Source: Oscillospiraceae bacterium
GTDB taxonomy: Bacteria; Bacillota; Clostridia; Oscillospirales; Oscillospiraceae
Reading direction: 5' to 3'
NCBI GenBank assembly: GCA_017465745.1
Contig: JAFTVM010000012.1
Location: 1-64,000, forward strand
DNA: 64,000 bases
Below are positions 40,607 through 49,268 of this stretch, one piece after another; positions within the stretch are counted from its first letter, which is position 1, and the number at the start of each line of letters is the position of its first letter. The notes beneath the pieces are model-generated. The model searched no databases, was not told the origin of the DNA, and saw nothing but the letters and a program-made list of their open reading frames with translations. Position numbers and translations under genes: made by a program.

Positions 40607-41914
40607 ATGGCTACTTACGCTTGCAGAAGCCGTGAAGAGCTTCGCATGGAATATAAGAGAATGCTGGCCCGTTATGACGACCTGAAGCATGAAAACCTGA
40701 AACTGGATATGTCCCGCGGCAAGCCCAGCAGGCTGCAGCTGGATCTGGTCAGCGATATGCTCACCATCCTGAACGATCCTGCAGAATGCATCATCGACGG
40801 CAACGACTGCCGCAATTACGGTGACCTGGCCGGCCTCAAGTGTGCCCGGGAATACTGGGCAGACGTTCTGGGCTGCAAGCCCTCGGAAACTTTTGTGGGC
40901 GGTAATGCCAGTCTGAGCCTGATGTACGATCTGATCTGCAAGGCCTATACCCACGGCTTGGTGGATTCTGAACGTCCCTGGTGCAAGGAAGAGCGCATCA
41001 AGTTCCTGTGTCCTGCACCCGGCTATGACCGCCATTTCCGCATTACCGAGAATTTCGGCTTTGAGCTGATCACCGTGCCCATGCTGCCCACCGGCCCCGA
41101 CATGAATGTTGTGGAAGAGCTGGTGCAGGACGCATCCGTCAAGGGTATCTGGTGCGTGCCCAAATACTCCAATCCCCAGGGCTACACCTACGATGAGGAC
41201 ATCGTGGACCGTTTCGCCAACCTGAAGCCCGCCGCCCCTGATTTCGTCATCATGTGGGATAACGCCTACTGCGTCCATGAATTCGAGGGCGAGTTCCAGC
41301 CCTTCCGGGACATCATCTCCCTGTGCGCCCAGGCCGGCCGTCCCAACATGGTCTATGAGTTCGCTTCCACCTCCAAGATCACCTTCCCCGGTGCCGGTAT
41401 GTCTGTTATGGCATCCAGTGAGGAGAACATTCAGTATATGACGAAGCTCATCGGCGCACAGACCATTTCCTACGACAAGATCAATCAGCTGCGCCACGTC
41501 AAGTACCTGAAGAATAAGGAACACACCCTGGAGCTGATGAAGCGTCACGCAGAGATCATGGCGCCCAAGTTCAAGATGGTGCTGAAGATCCTGCGCAAGC
41601 AGGTCACCAATAAGGGCATCGCCCACTGGCATCACCCTGTCGGCGGCTATTTTGTATGCGTCGCTGCCATGCCCGGCACCGCCCGCCGCACCCTGGAACT
41701 GTGCAGGCACTGCGGCGTTACCCTGACTGACGCCGGCGCCACCTACCCCTACGGCGTGGATCCCCACGACTCCATGATCCGCATTGCCCCCAGCCTGCCG
41801 CCCATCGAGGAACTGGAGAAGGCTATGCACGTGTTCTGTACCTGCCTGAAGCTGGCCGCCCTGGAAAAGTACCTGGGTATTTCCCTGGATAAGGTCACCG
41901 ACAACAATTATTGA
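40607..41914 (+). CDS. Aspartate-type aminotransferase (PF12897 family)
   Basis: A 435-residue fold-type I PLP aminotransferase of the less common subgroup once called MocR-like aspartate aminotransferases: 'LDMSRGKPSRLQLDLV', 'NYGDLAGLKCAREYWADVLGC', 'IKFLCPAPGYDRHF', 'WCVPKYSNPQGYTY', 'VIMWDNAYCVHEF' and the PLP-Lys segment 'EFASTSKITFPGAGMS'. Aspartate is the likely amino donor. ATG 40607 is 8 bases from AAAGGA; the ATG at 40598 is too close. Confidence 0.92.
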   Translation: MATYACRSREELRMEYKRMLARYDDLKHENLKLDMSRGKPSRLQLDLVSDMLTILNDPAECIIDGNDCRNYGDLAGLKCAREYWADVLGCKPSETFVGGNASLSLMYDLICKAYTHGLVDSERPWCKEERIKFLCPAPGYDRHFRITENFGFELITVPMLPTGPDMNVVEELVQDASVKGIWCVPKYSNPQGYTYDEDIVDRFANLKPAAPDFVIMWDNAYCVHEFEGEFQPFRDIISLCAQAGRPNMVYEFASTSKITFPGAGMSVMASSEENIQYMTKLIGAQTISYDKINQLRHVKYLKNKEHTLELMKRHAEIMAPKFKMVLKILRKQVTNKGIAHWHHPVGGYFVCVAAMPGTARRTLELCRHCGVTLTDAGATYPYGVDPHDSMIRIAPSLPPIEELEKAMHVFCTCLKLAALEKYLGISLDKVTDNNY

Positions 41915-41926
41915 TCCAATCTTTCA

Positions 41927-41970
41927 TGTCATTGCGTACCAGTCTGCGGACTGGTACGCAATGACATTTT
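41927..41970. repeat. Solo TGTCATTGCG hairpin acting as terminator
   Basis: An 18-bp perfect inverted repeat (41927-41944 with 41949-41966, loop TGCG) followed by TTTTTTA. Its ends TGTCATTGCG/CGCAATGACA match the larger repeats at 12874 and 29752, so a minimal member of that family seems to serve as the aminotransferase terminator. Confidence 0.88.
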
Positions 41971-41974
41971 TTAT

Positions 41975-42003
41975 TTTACATTCCGCTTCATCAGTGCTAA
42001 AAT
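41975..42003 (+). promoter_or_regulatory. Promoter of the LUD-GtrA unit
   Basis: TTTACA (41975-41980) and TAAAAT (41998-42003), 17-base spacer, directly after the repeat-derived terminator. Confidence 0.6.
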
Positions 42004-42032
42004 AAAAGAAAATCCTTTCAGGAGGTATGTCT

Positions 42033-42668
42033 ATGACACCCAAGGAAATGTATTACGAGAAGCGCGGTCAGATCCTCGTCAAGAATCTGGAAAGCCGCCA
42101 TTTTGAGGCATATTACTGCGCCAATAAGGAAGAAGCCCTGAAAAAGGCCCTGGAATTGATTCCGGAGGGCGCTTCCGTGGGCTGGGGCGGTACCATGACG
42201 GCCACTGCCATGGGCCTGCAGAACGCCATTCACGCAGGGCCTTACCGCGCCATGGACCGGGACCGCTGTGCAACGACTGAAGAGCGGGAGAAGTTGCAGC
42301 GGGAGATGTTCTTTGCTGACGCCTTCATCACCGGTGCCAACGCCCTTTCCCTGGACGGCCAGATGGTCAACATCGACGGCACAGGCAACCGGGTGGCCCC
42401 CATCGTCTATGGCCCCGGTATGGTCATCGTGGTGGCCGGCATGAACAAGGTGGAAGATTCTCTCGACGCCGCCATGAACCGGGCCCGCACCGTGGCTGCC
42501 CCCATGAACAAGCAGCGCTTCCCCAACCAGACTCCCTGCGGCGTTACCGGCAACTGTGCAGACTGCAAGAGCGCTGAGAGCATCTGCAACCAGATCCTCA
42601 TCACCCGCAACTGCCGTCCTGCCGGGCGGATCAAGTTCATTCTCATCGGCGAGGACCTGGGTTTCTGA
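42033..42668 (+). CDS. LUD domain (LutC/DUF162-like) protein
   Basis: A 211-residue member of the lactate-utilisation/LUD fold family: 'RHFEAYYCANKEEALKKALELIPEGASVGWGGTMTATAMGL', 'ADAFITGANALSLDGQMVNIDGTGNRVAPIVYGPGMVIVVAGMNKV'. The C-terminus adds four cysteines (PCGVTGNCADCKSAESIC) that could bind an Fe-S cluster. No LutA/LutB partners are nearby, so lactate oxidation is not established. ATG 42033 is 7 bases from AGGAGG. The stop overlaps the gtrA start. Confidence 0.88.
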   Translation: MTPKEMYYEKRGQILVKNLESRHFEAYYCANKEEALKKALELIPEGASVGWGGTMTATAMGLQNAIHAGPYRAMDRDRCATTEEREKLQREMFFADAFITGANALSLDGQMVNIDGTGNRVAPIVYGPGMVIVVAGMNKVEDSLDAAMNRARTVAAPMNKQRFPNQTPCGVTGNCADCKSAESICNQILITRNCRPAGRIKFILIGEDLGF

Positions 42669-43084
42669 TGGATAGGATCAAAGCTGTTTTCAAAAAGTAC
42701 GAAGATATCATTTCCTACCTCTTCTTCGGTGTACTGACCACGGTGGTCAATTATGTCGTGTATCTGCCCTGCTACAATCTGCTGGGGCTTTCCGCTGCGG
42801 TAAGCAATGTGATCGCCTGGGTCGGTGCGGTGGCCTTTGCGTATCTGACCAACAAGCCCTTCGTCTTCAAAAGCCACGACTGGTCTGGAAAAACTGTCCT
42901 CCCGGAGCTGACGAAGTTCGTGGGCTGCCGGGTGGGCTCTGGTCTGCTGGAGACGGGAATCATCTTTGTGGCGGTGGATCTGCTGGCTTTCGACGGCAAC
43001 GTGATGAAGCTCGTTACCAGTGTTCTGGTGGTGATCCTGAACTATATTGCCAGCAAGCTGCTGGTTTTCAGAAAAGACTCCTGA
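42668..43084 (+). CDS. GtrA-like membrane protein
   Basis: A 138-residue protein with four hydrophobic helices: 'ISYLFFGVLTTVVNYVVYLPCYNLL', 'VSNVIAWVGAVAFAYLTNKPFVFKS', 'VGSGLLETGIIFVAVDLL' and 'LVTSVLVVILNYIASKLLVFRKD'. This is the GtrA family, thought to help flip lipid-linked sugars. It begins one base before the LUD gene ends (TGATG). A functional link with LUD is unclear. Confidence 0.88.
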   Translation: MDRIKAVFKKYEDIISYLFFGVLTTVVNYVVYLPCYNLLGLSAAVSNVIAWVGAVAFAYLTNKPFVFKSHDWSGKTVLPELTKFVGCRVGSGLLETGIIFVAVDLLAFDGNVMKLVTSVLVVILNYIASKLLVFRKDS

Positions 43085-43100
43085 CAAAGGAGTCTTTTTT
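43072..43100 (+). terminator. Terminator of the LUD-GtrA unit
   Basis: Stem AAAAGACTCC/GGAGTCTTTT (43072-43081 with 43089-43098) ending in T6; it overlaps the last GtrA codons. Confidence 0.88.
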
Positions 43101-43132
43101 GTTTGGTCCTGCGCACATATTTACAGATTGTT

Positions 43133-43162
43133 TTGACAAGGTTTCGTTTTATCCCTTATAAT
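43133..43162 (+). promoter_or_regulatory. Promoter of the ABC/FtsX operon
   Basis: TTGACA (43133-43138) and TATAAT (43157-43162), both consensus, 18-base spacer. Confidence 0.85.
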
Positions 43163-43198
43163 AAAAAGGTTAAGAAAAATAACAGGAGGAATACTGCA

Positions 43199-43900
43199 AT
43201 GGCATTTGTTGAATTCCGTGACGTAGGAAAAACCTACCATATGGGCGAGGTGGAGATCAATGCCCTCCATGACGCCACGTTTGATATCGAAAAGGGAGAG
43301 CTGGTGGTCATCGTCGGCCCCTCCGGTGCGGGCAAGACCACGCTGCTGAATATCCTCGGCGGCATGGATACGCTGACGAAGGGCCAGGTCTTCCTGGATG
43401 GCCGGGAGGTATCGAAGATGACGCGCCGCCAGCTTACCGACTACCGCCGGGAGGATGTGGGCTTCGTTTTCCAGTTCTATAACCTCATCGGCAACCTGAC
43501 CGCCCATGAGAATGTGGAACTGGCTAACCAGATCTGCAAGGATCCCCTGGACGCCACCCAGGTGCTGATGGATGTGGGACTGGAGCACCGGATGAAGAAT
43601 TTCCCCAGTCAGCTGTCCGGCGGTGAGCAGCAGCGCGTGGCCATTGCCCGGGCGCTGGCCAAGAATCCCAAGCTTCTGCTTTGCGATGAGCCCACCGGCG
43701 CCCTGGACTATCAGACCGGTAAGGCCATTTTGCAGCTGCTGCAGGACACCGCCCGACGCACCGGCATGACAGTGGTCATCATCACCCACAACGGCGCGCT
43801 GACCGCCATGGCCGACCGGGTCATCAAGGTGCGCAGCGGTACCGTAGCTGAGGTGACGCTGAATGCCCATCCTCAGGATATTCGGGAGATTGAATGGTGA
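43199..43900 (+). CDS. ABC transporter ATP-binding protein (LolD/MacB type)
   Basis: A 233-residue ATPase: '[54 protein letters not shown]', Q-loop '[18 protein letters not shown]', signature [15 protein letters not shown], Walker [13 protein letters not shown], and switch His in IITHN. The LolD/MacB class works with FtsX-type permeases and drives mechanical movement rather than classical transport. ATG 43199 after AGGAGGAATACTGC; the ORF extension to 43103 crosses the promoter. The stop overlaps the permease start region. Confidence 0.94.
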   Translation: MAFVEFRDVGKTYHMGEVEINALHDATFDIEKGELVVIVGPSGAGKTTLLNILGGMDTLTKGQVFLDGREVSKMTRRQLTDYRREDVGFVFQFYNLIGNLTAHENVELANQICKDPLDATQVLMDVGLEHRMKNFPSQLSGGEQQRVAIARALAKNPKLLLCDEPTGALDYQTGKAILQLLQDTARRTGMTVVIITHNGALTAMADRVIKVRSGTVAEVTLNAHPQDIREIEW

Positions 43901-46900
43901 TGAAAAAGAATGTGATGGGAAAAAACCTGACCCAGTCTATCCTGAGATCACTGGGCAGGTATCTTGCGATCGTGCTGATCATCGCCCTGGGTTCGGCGAT
44001 GTTCGTGGGTCTTCGGATGACGAAGACGGACATGGTGGAAACGGGACAGGTCTTTACTGATGAGCAGAACATGTTTGACCTGCGCTTTCTCAGTTCCTAT
44101 GGCTGGACGGAGGAACAGCTGGAGGAGGCGGAGGAATTGCTGGGGCTTGTGGATGTGGAGGCGGCGGTGTATCAGGATACCATCGTCCGCATCGGCTCAT
44201 CGGAAGAGGATGAGGTGTACCGGTTTTACTCCCTGTCTGAAACCGTGAATATGGTGGAGCTGCGGGGCGGCCGGATGCCCCAGCGCCCGGATGAATGTCT
44301 GGCCGACGGCTTTTATTTCGACGACAGCATCCTGGGAACTGCGGTGCAGATCTCGCAGACCAATGAGGAAAGCGCCCTGGATGCCCTGGCGTATGATACA
44401 TACACCATCGTGGGCTATGTAGCAACGCCTTTGTATATGGACCTGAACCGTGGCAGCACCTCCGTGGGCAACGGCAGTATTGAGAGCTATTTCTATATTC
44501 CTGCCGAGGGCTTCAGCGTGGACTACTATACGGAGATCAACGTGACCATCCCCGGCGACCATCGGGTCTACACGGATGGATATAACGCGCGCCTGGACGC
44601 CATGGCGGAGGATCTGGAGCCTCAGGTCCAGGCCATTGCCGACCGGTGGTTTGCCGATCTTGTGGAAGAAGCCGAAGGGGAATATGCCGCCGGGTATCAG
44701 GAATATCTGGACGGTGTGGCCGAATTTGAGGAGGGCAAACTGGAAGCCCAGGCGGAGCTGGAAAAGGGATACAACGAGCTGAAGGATGCGGAGGCGGAGA
44801 TCGCCGAGAATGAACAGCTTCTGGCCGACGGCGAAAAGCAGATCGCCGATGGCTGGGAGGATCTGAAAGACGCGGAAGCGGAACTGGCCGAAGGCAAAAA
44901 TCAGCTGGCCGGAGCAAAGAAGGATGCCTATGCCGAATTGGACGAGTCGGAAAGGATCCTGGACGAAAATGCAGCCCAGGTGGCAGACGGTATCGCGCAG
45001 GTGGAAGCGGGTATTGCCCAGATCGACGAGGGCCTGGTACAGGTCAATGACGGCATTGCCCAGCTGGAAGAGGCGCTGCCGCAGATTGAAGAGGGCATTG
45101 CGCAGCTGGAGCCGATCATTGAGATGCTGACGCCCCTGATGCAGACGGCCCGGCAGATGCTGGAAGAACTGAAAGCCATGCCCGATGCCAGTGAGGAGAT
45201 GATCAAGGCGCTGGAGGAGATGATTGAGCTGTTCCCCCGGATAGAGGCAGCTGCCCGGACGGTGCTGGATCAGATGATCGCCTCCGGCAGCATGGATGAA
45301 GAGACCATTGCCCAATTGGAGGAATTCCTGACAAGGCTGCCCGAACTGGAAGAGGCTGCCCGGGAAGCGCTGGAAACCCTGAAGGAAGATCCCTCCCAGG
45401 CACAGGCCATGATCGCCGAGATCGAAGCGGCGCTGGAGGAATTGGAGGTTATGCTGGCCGGATACACGGCCCAGCTGGCGGAGCTGAAAGCCATGCACGC
45501 CGAATATTCCGCGCAATTGGAGCAGCTCTACGTGACGAGGGATGAACTGACGCAGCAGCGTGCTGCGCTGGTCCAGACCCTGGAGGAACTGCAAGAAGCC
45601 CAGCGGCAGATCGATGACGGCTACGCCCGGCTGGCGGAAGGCCGTGCCCAGGCGGACCGGGAATTCGCCAAAGCCGAAGCGGAGCTGGCTGATGGTCAGC
45701 GGCAGCTGAATCAGGGCAGAAATACCCTGATCGAAAAAGAAAAGGAACTGGAAGACGGCAAACGCCAGCTGTCCGACGGTAAGGCGCAGCTGAAAGACGG
45801 CTGGGCGGCTTACGAGGAGGGGCGCAGAGAGGCCATGCGGCAGATCACCGACGGCGAACGGAGGCTGGCCGATGCGGCGCAGCAGCTGGCAGAAGCCCGG
45901 CGGGAGATCGATGATCTGGAAGCGCCGGAGACCTATGTTCTGGACCGGAACACCAATGTGGGCTACGCATCTCTCGACAGCAATTCTGACATTGTGGCAG
46001 GCGTTTCCCGGGTGTTCCCGGTGTTCTTCCTGCTCATCGCCGCCCTGGTGTGCATCACCACTATGACCCGAATGGTGGACGAGGAGCGCACCCAGATCGG
46101 CACCCTGAAAGCCCTGGGCTATTCCAATGCCGCCATCATCAGCAAATATCTGATCTACGCCGGCTCCGGCGCCATCCTGGGCTGCGGCCTGGGCGTGGTG
46201 GCGGGCAGCATCGTCTTCCCGAAGATCATCTGGGATGCCTACTGCATCATGCTCTATATCGAGCCTGAGGTGCAGATCTGCTTTGACTGGGGGCTGTGCG
46301 CCGTGGTGGTGGCCAGCTACACCGCCGTCACCCTGGCGGTGACCTGGTACTGCTGCAATTCCGCCCTGAAGGAAGTCCCGGCGGAGCTGATCCGTCCGAA
46401 AGCACCCACGACGGGCAAGAAGATCTTTCTGGAGTATCTGCCTTTCTGGAACCGGTTCAGCTTCCTGAACAAGGTGGCCCTGCGGAACATCTTCCGCTAC
46501 CGCCAGCGTCTGCTGATGATGCTCATTGGCATCGGCGGCTGCACGGCGCTGCTTGTGACGGGCTTCGGCCTGCGGGATTCCATCTCCAACATCGTGGGTT
46601 TCCAGTTTAATGAGATCACAGTGTACGACATGGAGGTCTACTTCTCGGAGGGACAATCCCCTGAGGCGCAGGCAAGCTTTGAAGAAGCGGTGGCAGACGA
46701 TGCGGAGGATGTGATGTTCTATCACCAGCAAAGCGTCGAGATCGATCACGCCAATCAGGTCCGTGAGATCAGTCTGATTGCTGCTGGGGAGGAACTTGTG
46801 GATTTCATCAATCTCCGCCGCAGCGGCAATCCTGTCAGCCTGCCGGATTCCGGTGAAGCGATCCTCACCGTGGGTATTGCCGAAGCCATGGGCGTCATGA

Positions 46901-47580
46901 CGGGCGATACCGTCACACTGCGCAATGCCGATATGCAGGAGCTGACGGTGACGGTATCCGGGATCTACGAAAACTATGTCAGTAACTTTGCCATCATTCG
47001 TCCGGAGACCATTACACAGCAGTGGGCAGAGGCGCCCGAGATGCAGATGGCCTTCGTCCGTGCGGCGGAGGGAAAGGATCTGCATATGGTCAGCGCAGCC
47101 ATCACGGAGCTGGACGATGTCATGAACGTGACCATCAGCCAGGACACCGCCGATATGGTAGGCTCCATGATGGAGGCGCTGGATATGCTGGTGGTTGTGG
47201 TGGTCTTCTGTGCGGCGCTGCTGGCGGTGATCGTGCTGTATAACCTGATCAATATCAACATCACCGAACGTATGCGGGAGATCGCTACCATCAAGGTGCT
47301 GGGCTTCCACTCTTCGGAAACTGCCAGCTACGTATTCAAGGAGAATATCGTCCTGGCAGTGGTGGGCTCCATCGTGGGTCTGGGTCTGGGCTGGCTGCTG
47401 CTGGTATTCGTCATGAGTCAGGTGAAGATCGATACCGTCTGGTTCCAGGCCAGGGTCACACTCTGGTCGCTGCTGCTCTCCGTTGTGCTGACCATGCTGT
47501 CGACCTTCATCGTGCAGTTCATTTTTACCTTCAAGCTGGAGAAGGTGAATATGGCCGAAGCGCTGAAATCTGTGGAATAA
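43894..47580 (+). CDS. FtsX-like ABC permease with very long coiled coil
   Basis: A 1228-residue membrane protein. A helix at 20-40 is followed by an extracytoplasmic MacB-like domain to about 245. Residues ~255-685 are almost entirely charged, helical repeats (pattern xLxDGxxQLxDG, for example 'LADGEKQIADGWEDLKDAEAELAEGKNQL'), forming a long coiled coil outside the membrane. The first FtsX domain (about 695-815) starts 'VSRVFPVFFLLIAALVCITTMTRMVDEERTQIGTLKALGYS'. A second anchor plus outer domain (865-1090) and a second FtsX domain (about 1095-1220, 'REIATIKVLGFHSSE') complete it. Start ATG 43894, 6 bases from GGGAG; 43900 is possible. Substrate unknown. Confidence 0.92.
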   Translation: MVMKKNVMGKNLTQSILRSLGRYLAIVLIIALGSAMFVGLRMTKTDMVETGQVFTDEQNMFDLRFLSSYGWTEEQLEEAEELLGLVDVEAAVYQDTIVRIGSSEEDEVYRFYSLSETVNMVELRGGRMPQRPDECLADGFYFDDSILGTAVQISQTNEESALDALAYDTYTIVGYVATPLYMDLNRGSTSVGNGSIESYFYIPAEGFSVDYYTEINVTIPGDHRVYTDGYNARLDAMAEDLEPQVQAIADRWFADLVEEAEGEYAAGYQEYLDGVAEFEEGKLEAQAELEKGYNELKDAEAEIAENEQLLADGEKQIADGWEDLKDAEAELAEGKNQLAGAKKDAYAELDESERILDENAAQVADGIAQVEAGIAQIDEGLVQVNDGIAQLEEALPQIEEGIAQLEPIIEMLTPLMQTARQMLEELKAMPDASEEMIKALEEMIELFPRIEAAARTVLDQMIASGSMDEETIAQLEEFLTRLPELEEAAREALETLKEDPSQAQAMIAEIEAALEELEVMLAGYTAQLAELKAMHAEYSAQLEQLYVTRDELTQQRAALVQTLEELQEAQRQIDDGYARLAEGRAQADREFAKAEAELADGQRQLNQGRNTLIEKEKELEDGKRQLSDGKAQLKDGWAAYEEGRREAMRQITDGERRLADAAQQLAEARREIDDLEAPETYVLDRNTNVGYASLDSNSDIVAGVSRVFPVFFLLIAALVCITTMTRMVDEERTQIGTLKALGYSNAAIISKYLIYAGSGAILGCGLGVVAGSIVFPKIIWDAYCIMLYIEPEVQICFDWGLCAVVVASYTAVTLAVTWYCCNSALKEVPAELIRPKAPTTGKKIFLEYLPFWNRFSFLNKVALRNIFRYRQRLLMMLIGIGGCTALLVTGFGLRDSISNIVGFQFNEITVYDMEVYFSEGQSPEAQASFEEAVADDAEDVMFYHQQSVEIDHANQVREISLIAAGEELVDFINLRRSGNPVSLPDSGEAILTVGIAEAMGVMTGDTVTLRNADMQELTVTVSGIYENYVSNFAIIRPETITQQWAEAPEMQMAFVRAAEGKDLHMVSAAITELDDVMNVTISQDTADMVGSMMEALDMLVVVVVFCAALLAVIVLYNLININITERMREIATIKVLGFHSSETASYVFKENIVLAVVGSIVGLGLGWLLLVFVMSQVKIDTVWFQARVTLWSLLLSVVLTMLSTFIVQFIFTFKLEKVNMAEALKSVE

Positions 47581-47586
47581 AAGAAG

Positions 47587-47616
47587 AACGGCTGCCGGAA
47601 ACGGCAGCCGTTTTCA
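47587..47616. terminator. Bidirectional terminator between the FtsX operon and the aro operon
   Basis: An 11-bp stem AACGGCTGCCG/CGGCAGCCGTT (47587-47597 with 47602-47612, loop GAAA) then TTTTC. It ends both convergent operons. Confidence 0.88.
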
Positions 47617-47619
47617 TGT

Positions 47620-48054
47620 TTATGGACCGTAATGCTCTTTGAGGTAGAGGATCGCTTCCCTGTAGCCTTCGAAGCCGTGGCCTTTGATGGTATGGACACA
47701 TGCCATGCCTGCGTAGCTGATCTGCCGGAAGGGCTCCCGGGCATCCACATCGGAGATATGGACCTCCACTGCGGGGATGGACACCGCCTTCAGGGCGTCC
47801 AGGATGGCAACGGAAGTGTGGGTATAGGCGGCGGGGTTGATGACAATACCGTCAATTTTTCCGTATGCCCACTGGATCTTGTCCACCAGGTGGCCCTCAT
47901 GATTGGACTGGTACTGTTCGATATCCAGGTTTTCCTCCTTTGCGGTTCTTTCGATCAGCGCCAGCAGGTCGGCAAAGGTGCTGCGGCCGTAGATGCCCGG
48001 TTCCCGGATGCCCAGCATATTCAGATTGGGGCCGTTGAGGACGAGGATTTTCAT
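47620..48054 (-). CDS. aroQ: 3-dehydroquinate dehydratase, type II
   Basis: A 144-residue dodecameric dehydroquinase (shikimate step 3). It has the lid and active-site motifs 'LVLNGPNLNMLGIREPGIYG', 'EQYQSNHEGHLVDKI', 'DGIVINPAAYTHTSVAI' and 'VEVHISDVDAREPFR'. It is the last gene of the aromatic operon and starts four bases inside the upstream aroE-aroK gene. Confidence 0.96.
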   Translation of the reverse strand: MKILVLNGPNLNMLGIREPGIYGRSTFADLLALIERTAKEENLDIEQYQSNHEGHLVDKIQWAYGKIDGIVINPAAYTHTSVAILDALKAVSIPAVEVHISDVDAREPFRQISYAGMACVHTIKGHGFEGYREAILYLKEHYGP

Positions 48055-49268
48055 AATGTTACCTCCATGATCTGCGCCAGGGTATCCTCTAATTGACCGT
48101 CGTTGTCAATGACTGCATCAGCAAAGGCAGCGTAAAGGGAGCGGCGCGTTTCGTACATGTCAGAAAGCTTGTTTGCCTGGGAAAGGGGACGGCCGTCGGT
48201 GGGGAGCTTTTCCAGCTCCCGCTGCAGCCAGAAAATGGTACCGTTCTGGTGCAGGAGGGGATAATTGCGCTGTTTTGTCACGCAGCCGCCGCCGGTGGCG
48301 ATGATGAGGCCGGAACGTTTGCCAAGACCTTCCAGGGCTTTGGTCTCCCAGTCCCGGAATGCATCTTCGCCGTCCCCGGCGAAAATCGCCGGGATGGGTT
48401 TGCCTGCCAGACGGATGATCTCTTCATCCGCATCCACCACTGTTTTCCCGGTTTTATCTGCCAATGCCGCGCCTACGGTGGATTTGCCGCAGCCGGGCAT
48501 GCCGATGAGGACGATGTTCTCCATCTGTCGCCGCAGAAGCAGGTGAATCTTCCCGATCACAGCATCGTCGATTTTTGTTCCGGTGAAGTATTCCGCGGCT
48601 TCCTTGGCCTGGCCCACCAGCATCCACAGGCCGTTCATGGTCTTCACGCCCATGCTTTCGGCATCCAGCAGGATCTGAGTCCGGGCGGGATTGTAAACCA
48701 CATCCAGTACGCCCTCCAGGTTGGGGAACCGGGTCACATCCAGGGGCGCCACACCTGTATTGGGATACATGCCCACGGGGGTGGTGTTGACGATGACAGC
48801 AGCGTCGGTGTGGAGATGGAGATTGTCATAATTGTTCTCACCGCCGCGGGAGATGACCACCACGTTTGCTCCCATTTCCTCCATCGCCGCCTGGGCGGTG
48901 GCGGAAGCGCCGCCGGTGCCCAGGATCAGGCACTTTTTCCCGGCAGGAGCGATACCGCTTCTGCCCACCATGGAGCGGAACCCGAAATAATCCGTATTGT
49001 GGCCGAAGAGGGTGCCGTCGGGACGGCGGACGATGGTATTCACCGCACCCAGGCGTTTCGCAACAGGGGACAGCTGGTCAAGGAATGGAATGACCTCCTT
49101 TTTGTAGGGGATGGTCACATTGATACCGGTCCAGTCACCGTTTTTCAGGAAGTCTTCCAGTTCTTCCGGCTCTTTTTCAAACAGCGCATAGGAATAATTC
49201 CCCAGGTGGCTGTGGATCTGGGGGGAGTAGCTGTGGCCCAGCTTCCGGCCAAGCAGTCCGCATTTCAT
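48051..49268 (-). CDS. aroE: Bifunctional shikimate dehydrogenase / shikimate kinase (AroE-AroK fusion)
   Basis: 405 residues carrying two consecutive shikimate-pathway steps. Residues 1-245 are AroE: 'LLGRKLGHSYSPQIHSHLG', 'GINVTIPYKKEVIPFLD' (catalytic Lys), 'GAVNTIV', 'GHNTDYFGFR' (Asp), and NADPH motif 'CLILGTGGASATAQAAM'. Residues 250-405 are AroK: Walker A 'IVLIGMPGCGKSTVGAALA', 'DADEEII', 'GLIIATGGGCV' and the lid 'RPLSQ'. No stop or frame change separates the halves. The start shares one base with the pheA stop; the end overlaps aroQ. Confidence 0.95.
   Translation of the reverse strand: MKCGLLGRKLGHSYSPQIHSHLGNYSYALFEKEPEELEDFLKNGDWTGINVTIPYKKEVIPFLDQLSPVAKRLGAVNTIVRRPDGTLFGHNTDYFGFRSMVGRSGIAPAGKKCLILGTGGASATAQAAMEEMGANVVVISRGGENNYDNLHLHTDAAVIVNTTPVGMYPNTGVAPLDVTRFPNLEGVLDVVYNPARTQILLDAESMGVKTMNGLWMLVGQAKEAAEYFTGTKIDDAVIGKIHLLLRRQMENIVLIGMPGCGKSTVGAALADKTGKTVVDADEEIIRLAGKPIPAIFAGDGEDAFRDWETKALEGLGKRSGLIIATGGGCVTKQRNYPLLHQNGTIFWLQRELEKLPTDGRPLSQANKLSDMYETRRSLYAAFADAVIDNDGQLEDTLAQIMEVTL

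Noticed and set aside
44740..45930. Short repeated motifs that might suggest a CRISPR array or tandem DNA repeat
   Set aside because: The repetition is at protein level (xLxDGxxQL heptads), spacing is irregular in DNA, and the region is one open frame.
44197..47310. A 1037-codon open frame on the minus strand opposite the FtsX permease
   Set aside because: It is the antisense shadow of the repetitive, GC-biased coiled-coil coding region; it has no ribosome-binding site and reads as low-complexity sequence.
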